Below, in pieces: positions 28,493-35,589 of a DNA stretch of 64,000 nucleotides. Position numbers and translations under genes: made by a program. The stretch covers positions 699,001 to 763,000 of the forward strand of contig NZ_CP016359.1 in assembly GCF_001951155.1 (NCBI RefSeq). Reading direction: 5' to 3'. This stretch comes from Christiangramia flava JLT2011. Lineage in GTDB: Bacteria; Bacteroidota; Bacteroidia; Flavobacteriales; Flavobacteriaceae. Numbering within the stretch: position 1 is the first letter of the stretch; each line of letters begins with the position of its first letter. The notes below the pieces were generated by a model that made no database searches, was not told the DNA's origin, and saw nothing but the letters and a program-made list of their open reading frames with translations.

Positions 28493-31400
28493 TTATTCCA
28501 GGCTAACATCCAGGTATACGGAGTGGCGGCCATAAGTTTCATAAAAAGGTTTGAGCAGGACTCCGTCTACTTCAAATGTTAATTCTTCCGGATTTCCCTT
28601 GATGGAACTGCCTATATCTTTTGCATTCAGTTTGATCTTACGCCAGTTGTCTCTTGGCCCCTCTTCCTGGGCAGCCAGAAGAACAGGACCATAGAAAATA
28701 CTGGCAATATTTTGCTGATCCATTATGGGATCCAGATGGAAACTAAAAGGAATTTTTAATTCCACCAGATCTCCATCTTTCCATTTTCTATCCAGGCTCA
28801 CATAAGAACCTGGTTCGGCAGCAATTTTTTCCGGCTTTCCATTCACTTTCAGTACAAAACCTTTTTCAGCCCAACCGGGAATGCGCAGTTTCAGAGTGAA
28901 TTTTCCTTTTCCGTTTATTTTCAGACTGGTATGGTCCTCCTTCGGAAAATTGGTCTCTTGCTCTATAACGATCCCTTTTTCTTTCCAGTTCAAAGTGGAA
29001 GGCACAAAAAGATTGACGTAAAGCTCTCTATTATCAGAACTTCGGAAGTAAATGGTGTTCTGTAATTTGGTACTGCTTTCCAGCGCGGTTCCATTACAAC
29101 AGGTAAAACCGGTCATATCCGGATTTCCAAAACGTTTAATAGATCCTGCCCTCAGGGGCACATGATACGTATTGGCCGGGGAATCTTCAGCTACCGATGC
29201 CAGGATATGATTGTACAAACCTCGCTCATAATAGTCCATCAACTCCGGGCGTTGCTCAAATAAGAACAAATTGCGCGTGAGCTTCAGCATATTGTAAGTG
29301 GCACAGGTTTCATTCTGCCCTCCTGCCGAGAGTCCGTTTTGATAAAGCGTGCCCGGCTGGCTCACAAAACATTCCGCGTTTGCCGGGTTTCTGGCACCCG
29401 CCACGCCGCCAATGCTGTACATATAATCATTCATGGCTTTAAACCAGAAATTATCCGCCACTTTAAAATATTCAGAATCCTTCGAATCCCGGTACATTTC
29501 CAAAGCTCCTACAAACTGCGGGATATGTTGATTGGCGTGTAAACCCCTAAAGGTATCTACGTTCTTCGCCAGCCCGTGGGAATGGGATGCATCGCCAAAA
29601 AAAACTTTAATATTGTCGAATAACCGGGCTGTTTCCAGGTACGAATGCTCTCCTGTGATCCGGTACAGCCGGGCCATTGCCTCGTTCATACCACCAAATT
29701 CGCCTGCGATATAGCGGTTCCACATGCTAATAAGCGTCTCGGTAGGCAGTTGGCTTAACCTCGCATGTACCCAATCGCCCATCCCCTGCGCCACACGAAG
29801 TGCTTTTTCATTACCACTTACTTCATAGACATCCATCAAACCGGCCAAAATTTTATGCAGGGTGTAGTAAGGAGCCCAAACCTGGTTCTCCTGACCTCCG
29901 TAGGTAGCGCCATTTTCCAGCATGATGAATTGATCTGGAGGATATGCACTAATGAAGCCTTCTCCCCAATTCCAATAATCGGTTCGAATGCCCTCTTCAC
30001 TAAGATCAGAGCTATATTGTGATTTGCCGGGACCGGTAGGGATCTTGTTGGGATCGCTTTCATATTCGGAACTTTTAGCAGAAGGTTTTCCTGATAATTG
30101 TGATAACTCGTAAAGTACATTTACCATATACTCCATTTTATCAGAAAAGTTCTGCTGAAGTTCTGGATCATAGCCGGTGCTGGCGTATGCCTGGGCGATG
30201 GCCGTGAGATAATGTCCGGTGGCGTGGCCGCGCAATTTTGTTTCCTGCGAATCCCAGACTCCTAATGGTTCTGCGCCTTCAGGCTGGGGCTGGCCAAATG
30301 CATTGCGAAACATATATAGAAACGAATCAGGATTAGTACCTGCCAGAGTATGGATAAACTTATCTCTATTTTCAATGAATTTCGTCTTTTGTCCTGCCTG
30401 GTTCTCTTTAAGGCTCACCTCGTCCAGTTCAAAACTTTCCAGCTTTCGGGCTGGTGTGTTTTCTTCAGGCGAGTCTAAAACTTCCACCGTGGCCACGGGT
30501 TTAAGATCTGTTCCCGGAACACTGCCGGTTATCGTGTAAACACCTTTTTCAGCAACCGAATGATTATCCTCCGGAGCCGGCCATAATACACTTACTTCAG
30601 GCCCTTTTATCCCAGCCTGGTATTTCCCCGGCAGGTGCCTTGGTAATCTGGGCAAATTCCCTATCGTGGTTTGTAGTTTCACATCTTCTACGGAAACTAA
30701 ATACTCATTGTACAATTGCGGTGTTTCTTCAGTAAACTTCGGGAGATTATCTTCGGCTTCTTTGCGTTCGTTCACCACCGCGTTATTTTTCCTGATCGCA
30801 TTTTCAAAAATTCGCTGAACCTGATCCGGGTTTAGAGCAACCCGGTAAAGCCGAAAATCGTGAAGTTTGGCCTGTAAAGGCTTTGCGGAATCGTCCAGCG
30901 CTTTGCCTATAAATAACTTATTCTTTCCTTCCGTTTCAATATCAAAAACGTCCTCCAGTTCCATATTGATATTTTCAACTGATTTAATCGCTGCTCCATT
31001 CACGAAAGCGGTAAGCCTTCCGGAAGAAACATCGATCACCACGGCAATATGAGCCCAGGGATATTTTTCAATGGCTGCTGAAGGGGCCTTCAGAATGACA
31101 TTTTCAGTCTTTCCCGAAATGATTCCGGCTTCGAATTCGGCTGAATTGGCTGTTCCAAAGGGAACCAGAAAAAAATGAGAGGTATCGCTTTTTCCGAAGT
31201 CAAACAAATAAGTTCCCGGGGTTTTATCCTCAGGTTGTATCCAACCCACCACGCTGATGGATTCCAGGCCATTTAAGACATTTGATGGCAGAGACACATA
31301 GGCTCCATCCTTTAATGAAATGACTTTTTTGAAAAAATCATCCTCCACAAACTTTGCGTCGCCATGAATTTCTGCGTGAAGATTGTTTCTGGACCAGTCT

Positions 31401-31546
31401 TTTTGGTCATTATCAAAAACGTACCTGGCGATCAGACCGGTTTCTCCAATTCCATCAAGAATTTGATCGCCCTGAGCTTTGATACTGGATTGACTGCAAA
31501 AGATGTATACCGTCAGCATACAAATCAGTCTTTTATAAATTATCAT
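28493..31546 (-). CDS. GH127-type beta-L-arabinofuranosidase with LamG domain
   Basis: A 1017-residue exported protein (signal peptide to about residue 24). Residues ~35-245 form a LamG/concanavalin-like domain, residues ~310-355 an Ig-like domain, and ~365-950 the PF07944 (GH127/GH146) (alpha/alpha)6 barrel. The unusual zinc-thiolate site is complete: Glu746 and Cys748 in NETCATYN, Cys816 and Cys817 in FTCCNG, equivalent to the Glu/Cys/Cys/Cys set of Bifidobacterium HypBA1, in which a cysteine is the nucleophile. The family removes beta-L-arabinofuranose from hydroxyproline-linked oligosaccharides (GH127) or pectic arabinan (GH146); sequence alone does not separate these for me. It is the largest enzyme of the operon. 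Confidence 0.88.
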   Translation of the reverse strand: MIIYKRLICMLTVYIFCSQSSIKAQGDQILDGIGETGLIARYVFDNDQKDWSRNNLHAEIHGDAKFVEDDFFKKVISLKDGAYVSLPSNVLNGLESISVVGWIQPEDKTPGTYLFDFGKSDTSHFFLVPFGTANSAEFEAGIISGKTENVILKAPSAAIEKYPWAHIAVVIDVSSGRLTAFVNGAAIKSVENINMELEDVFDIETEGKNKLFIGKALDDSAKPLQAKLHDFRLYRVALNPDQVQRIFENAIRKNNAVVNERKEAEDNLPKFTEETPQLYNEYLVSVEDVKLQTTIGNLPRLPRHLPGKYQAGIKGPEVSVLWPAPEDNHSVAEKGVYTITGSVPGTDLKPVATVEVLDSPEENTPARKLESFELDEVSLKENQAGQKTKFIENRDKFIHTLAGTNPDSFLYMFRNAFGQPQPEGAEPLGVWDSQETKLRGHATGHYLTAIAQAYASTGYDPELQQNFSDKMEYMVNVLYELSQLSGKPSAKSSEYESDPNKIPTGPGKSQYSSDLSEEGIRTDYWNWGEGFISAYPPDQFIMLENGATYGGQENQVWAPYYTLHKILAGLMDVYEVSGNEKALRVAQGMGDWVHARLSQLPTETLISMWNRYIAGEFGGMNEAMARLYRITGEHSYLETARLFDNIKVFFGDASHSHGLAKNVDTFRGLHANQHIPQFVGALEMYRDSKDSEYFKVADNFWFKAMNDYMYSIGGVAGARNPANAECFVSQPGTLYQNGLSAGGQNETCATYNMLKLTRNLFLFEQRPELMDYYERGLYNHILASVAEDSPANTYHVPLRAGSIKRFGNPDMTGFTCCNGTALESSTKLQNTIYFRSSDNRELYVNLFVPSTLNWKEKGIVIEQETNFPKEDHTSLKINGKGKFTLKLRIPGWAEKGFVLKVNGKPEKIAAEPGSYVSLDRKWKDGDLVELKIPFSFHLDPIMDQQNIASIFYGPVLLAAQEEGPRDNWRKIKLNAKDIGSSIKGNPEELTFEVDGVLLKPFYETYGRHSVYLDVSLE

Positions 31547-31576
31547 TTTTTAGATCTTTAATTCTACAATTTGGTC

Positions 31577-33829
31577 TTAATCCTTATAAATCTGGTCCCA
31601 TGATGGTGGATCAACATGAAGCAGGTGTTTCACGAAAAAATCCCGTCTTTTTCGTTCCCCAAATTCTCCTCCTGAAGTATGATTTTCCCCAGGCAACACC
31701 ACCAGTTCAAAATCTTTCCCGGCTTTGATCAGCGCGTCTGCAAACTGCATGGTGGATGCGGGATCCACATTATCGTCTACCTCTCCCACGATCAGCATCA
31801 GGTTACCTTGTAACTGATCAGCATGTTCTACATTTGAAGAGGCAGCGTATTGCGGACCTACGGGATAGCCCATCCATTGCTCATTCCACCATATTTTATC
31901 CATTCGGTTGTCGTGGCATCCGCAGGACGCAACTGCCACATCATAAAAATCGGAATTAAAAACCAACGCTCCTCCCGCGCTTTGACCACCTGCTGAAGTA
32001 CCCCTGATTCCAACTCTTTCCGCATCCATATACGGATATTTCTTCGCCGCTTCTTTAATCCATATTTTACGATCGGGGAACCCTGCATCCTTGAGGTTTT
32101 GCCAGCATACATCATGAAATGCCTTTGACCTGTTAGAGGTCCCCATCCCATCGATCTGCACTACTATAAACCCAAGTTCTGCCAGAGAACTCATCGCCCA
32201 GAAGTTAGAATGGAAACTTTTGGGAACAAAAGAACTATGCGGGCCGGCATAGATATATTCAATCACCGGATATTTTTTATTCGGGTCGAAATTGGTTGGC
32301 CTCACTATAATTCCCCAGATATCAGTTTCACCATCTCTACCGGCAGTGGTAAAAACTTCCGGCATTTTCCATCCGGTGTTCTCCAAAGCTTTAATGGAAG
32401 CTTTTTCCAGTTCCATGACAATTTTCTGAGATTTAGTCTTTTTCAGCACCGCTTCCGGAGCAAGGTCGACCCGTGAAAATTGGTCGATATAATAGGTTTT
32501 ATCAGGCGAAAAGCTAACCTGGTGATTTCCGTTCTCAGAGGTCAACCGGGTAAAATTCCGACCATCAAAATCAATACTGCAATAGTGTAATAAATAGGGA
32601 TCCTGGTCTTCGTCCATTCCGCTTGCGGTAAAATAAATCTTCCTGTTTTCGTTGTCTACAGCAATTACTTCGCGCACGGGCCATTCTCCGGAAGTAATTT
32701 GATTCTTGACCTTGCCTGTTTGGGAATTATAAAGATACAGGTGGTTGTAGCCATCGCGCTCAGACGCCCAGATGATCTCAGTTTTACCGGGGACATCGTG
32801 ACGAAATTTCTTACCGCTGTAATCTATAAATGTGGGGCTGGATTCGTCTATTATCGCCGCGGCATTACCATTTTCCGCATCTACTTTAATGACGCGATAG
32901 ACCTGGTGGCCCCGCTGGTTAAACTCAAAAGTGAAAGCACTATTATCTTCTTCCCATTTAAAATTATATAGTCCAAATTGCGACAGGAACAGATCTGTCG
33001 CGACGGGGAGATGTCTCTTTTCTGAAACTTTAAAAAGTTGCGGACTTCTGAAATCCATTTCATCTCCGGGTTTGAGGTAATCCCTGGATTGTAATTTTGG
33101 CTGAAGCTGATCTTCCGGAGAAGATTCCACGAAGTAGATCTTATGTTCTTTTCCCGGCCGGACCTTATACGCCATCAGTTTTTTACTATCTGGAGACCAG
33201 AGCATGTTCGGGGAATAAAAAAAGCCTTCATTTCCATCGTAACTCAGCTGAAATTCTTCTTCCGAGTCTGGCTGCCTGATATACACATTGGCATTTTTTA
33301 TAAATGCTTCATAGCGTCCATCGGGTGATAGAACGGGTTTGCCTTCATCTTCCCTATTTCGTCTGCCCCAGTATTCCCTGCTCCGGCGTTCGCGTTTGAT
33401 GGTATCTGTGACCAGAACCTGTTTGCTTTGGAGATCCATTTTGAATTTCAGGGAATCATTCTGAAAAATAAGCTGGTTTTCCTCTATTTTAAATTCGGAG
33501 AGGTCCATTTCTTTTTCATTGATATTTTTCTGAAGAGCGGCACTGAGATTACCGGCCATCAGGGAATGATCAAAAAAAGCTTTTTTCGTCTTGCTTTCCG
33601 CATTTACCAGAATGTATTGCGTTCCGGTTTCCGCATTATTTCTATACCAGAATTCTTTGTCGTTCAACCAGTGGAATTCTGAGGGATTGTTGAAAACCTT
33701 ATTTCTATACAGGGTATCTATTGCTTCCGCTCTTTGATAATCTTCTAATGTCCCCTGGCAATATCCGGCATAGGAAATCGAAAGAGATACAATAATTAGG
33801 AATTTTAGGATTTTAGGATTCACCATCAT
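31577..33829 (-). CDS. S9 family (DPP IV-like) peptidase
   Basis: A 750-residue exported S9B peptidase with an N-terminal beta-propeller and a C-terminal hydrolase domain. The triad is Ser in GTSAGGQSAGG, Asp in GEVDDNVDPAS and His in GENHTSGG. The DxxYEEE-type motif found in the second S9 gene of this operon is not obvious here, so its preference may differ (acyl-aminoacyl or oligopeptidase). It is the first enzyme gene after susD, separated from it by a 153-base gap with a hairpin, so its expression may be lower than that of susCD. Confidence 0.87.
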   Translation of the reverse strand: MMVNPKILKFLIIVSLSISYAGYCQGTLEDYQRAEAIDTLYRNKVFNNPSEFHWLNDKEFWYRNNAETGTQYILVNAESKTKKAFFDHSLMAGNLSAALQKNINEKEMDLSEFKIEENQLIFQNDSLKFKMDLQSKQVLVTDTIKRERRSREYWGRRNREDEGKPVLSPDGRYEAFIKNANVYIRQPDSEEEFQLSYDGNEGFFYSPNMLWSPDSKKLMAYKVRPGKEHKIYFVESSPEDQLQPKLQSRDYLKPGDEMDFRSPQLFKVSEKRHLPVATDLFLSQFGLYNFKWEEDNSAFTFEFNQRGHQVYRVIKVDAENGNAAAIIDESSPTFIDYSGKKFRHDVPGKTEIIWASERDGYNHLYLYNSQTGKVKNQITSGEWPVREVIAVDNENRKIYFTASGMDEDQDPYLLHYCSIDFDGRNFTRLTSENGNHQVSFSPDKTYYIDQFSRVDLAPEAVLKKTKSQKIVMELEKASIKALENTGWKMPEVFTTAGRDGETDIWGIIVRPTNFDPNKKYPVIEYIYAGPHSSFVPKSFHSNFWAMSSLAELGFIVVQIDGMGTSNRSKAFHDVCWQNLKDAGFPDRKIWIKEAAKKYPYMDAERVGIRGTSAGGQSAGGALVFNSDFYDVAVASCGCHDNRMDKIWWNEQWMGYPVGPQYAASSNVEHADQLQGNLMLIVGEVDDNVDPASTMQFADALIKAGKDFELVVLPGENHTSGGEFGERKRRDFFVKHLLHVDPPSWDQIYKD

Positions 33830-33913
33830 AGAAGCTGCAATTTTTTATCAATTTAACCATTTTGGCCCATCTGGTTTTAATGGCCTGTTCCGACTGAAAA
33901 TTTTTAAAAAGTT

Positions 33914-33944
33914 AAAAGAGGACCAACCAAAAAGGCCCTCTTTT
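33914..33944 (-). terminator. Intercistronic hairpin after susD (attenuator or terminator)
   Basis: AAAAGAGG (33914-33921) pairs with CCTCTTTT (33937-33944); in the leftward transcript the stem is followed by TTTTAAC. It lies in the only sizeable gap of the operon, right after susD. This is the usual place for a partial terminator that keeps SusCD mRNA above the downstream enzymes. Confidence 0.6.
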
Positions 33945-33982
33945 TTTAAACACTAACTCAACATAAACCATTTATGAAGTTC

Positions 33983-35578
33983 TTAATATCCCGGGTTCTG
34001 AGTCAAATTGGTATTGGTATTGAGTTCCTCTAAACCAATCGGGAATAATTTTGTGTATTCTCCCTGCGGAGTATGGTTGTACCAGTTCTTGGTGCTGTAT
34101 ACACCAAACCTGATGATATCAGTTCTTCTACGGGCTTCACCTACGAATTCCCATCCCAGCTCGTCCAGAAACCTTCCATACTGAACGGGGCTTTGGTCAC
34201 CGGGTTCTGCGATACTTCCATCTTCTGCAAGTGTACCATACTGCCAGAGACTGTCTCCCATCAATTCCGCACCGGTAACGGTTGCAGCCTCAGGATCATC
34301 AAATGAACGTTCTCTAACCTCGGTGACGATCATAGCCGCTTCATCAGCATTGCCGGTTCGAAGCAAAGCTTCAGCCTTCATCATCAGCACATCGGCATAT
34401 CGGAAATAAGGAAAATCTACCGGTAAGCTGGCGTTGGTGCCTGGCAGAATTTCGTATTTTCTAAATCTTAAACCTTCATAGAATTCACAACCGGTAATGC
34501 TTGGCATATAATTTACCAGGGTGTAAAGAACTTCGCCGGTATCAGCATCTCTTTGTTCACCCATGAACCAGCTATCTGCCAGTCTTTTATCACCGTCCTG
34601 ATAAGAATCAATGAATTGCGGATTCGCGCTGGAACCGCCCCATGGCTGGGCCTCCATATTCAATACATCCCGGGTGCTTGGAAGCAGTTGTTTCATATGC
34701 TGATTCCATTCCGGACCATAAAGCCTGTCATAGGGAACTGAAAAAAGAATTTCCGGAGAATTCTGATTATCGGTGCTAAATACATCGCGGTAATTATCGT
34801 CCAGCATATAAGCTCCGGAATTGATAATCTGATCTGTATTGGAAATTACTTTATCCCATTCGGCGGTCCCTACGTATACTTCCGCATTGAGGTATACCCT
34901 TGCCTGTAAAGCGAGGGCACCCCATTTGTTCAATCTTCCGTAAGTGGTCTGATCTGCAGTTTCTGTCAGCATCGGGATGACTTCATTCAGCTCACTGATG
35001 ATGAAATTGTACACTTCCGATCTTGACGCCTGTGTTGGAACCTCATCGCTGAAATTTTTAATAATTGGCACATTTCCGTGGGTATCCAGAAGAATGGAAT
35101 AATAAACAGCTCTTACGCCTCTTAATTCAGCGATCACACTTGCCGCCTGCTCTTCACTAATTGGCAGGGAACCGCTTTCGATCTGGGATATTACGCGGTT
35201 AGCACTATTGATCCCGTTGAAACAGGTTAACCAGGTATTTCTTGGCTGCCACTGGACATCATTCCAGGTGTGCCGGTGCATCCTTTTATAAGTTCCACCA
35301 TCGTCCCAACCGTTCGGGCGGGTTGGAGTCACAAAAATGTCGGCCGATTCTTCCTGCACATCAAATAAGCCTTGCCATCCCATGATGTAGCGCAATGGTG
35401 TGTATGCCGACGCGGTCAACGCAACGATATCTTCATCGGCAGGTACAAAACTGTCTTCGGTAATTTCAGAAAACACTTCTTCGTCCAGATTGGTACAGCT
35501 GGTAACTGACATGACCAGACAGGCACCAATAAAAAGCTGTCTGAAATGTTCGTTCATAAATGTTATAAATCTTTTCAT
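33983..35578 (-). CDS. susD: SusD/RagB-family outer-membrane lipoprotein
   Basis: A 531-residue protein with lipoprotein signal ...LFIGACLVMSVTSC followed by the usual TNLDEE start of mature SusD proteins. TPR-like helices and blocks such as FRYADVLMMKAEALLRTGN and the ending GLEELNTNTNLTQNPGY are diagnostic for RagB/SusD. It caps the SusC transporter and binds the glycan or glycopeptide at the cell surface. It starts 11 bases after the susC stop. RagAB-type pairs transport peptides, SusCD pairs glycans; in an operon with this many peptidases either or both is possible. An ATG at 35557 is an alternative start. Confidence 0.94.
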   Translation of the reverse strand: MKRFITFMNEHFRQLFIGACLVMSVTSCTNLDEEVFSEITEDSFVPADEDIVALTASAYTPLRYIMGWQGLFDVQEESADIFVTPTRPNGWDDGGTYKRMHRHTWNDVQWQPRNTWLTCFNGINSANRVISQIESGSLPISEEQAASVIAELRGVRAVYYSILLDTHGNVPIIKNFSDEVPTQASRSEVYNFIISELNEVIPMLTETADQTTYGRLNKWGALALQARVYLNAEVYVGTAEWDKVISNTDQIINSGAYMLDDNYRDVFSTDNQNSPEILFSVPYDRLYGPEWNQHMKQLLPSTRDVLNMEAQPWGGSSANPQFIDSYQDGDKRLADSWFMGEQRDADTGEVLYTLVNYMPSITGCEFYEGLRFRKYEILPGTNASLPVDFPYFRYADVLMMKAEALLRTGNADEAAMIVTEVRERSFDDPEAATVTGAELMGDSLWQYGTLAEDGSIAEPGDQSPVQYGRFLDELGWEFVGEARRRTDIIRFGVYSTKNWYNHTPQGEYTKLFPIGLEELNTNTNLTQNPGY

Positions 35579-35589
35579 TGTAGCTCGTT

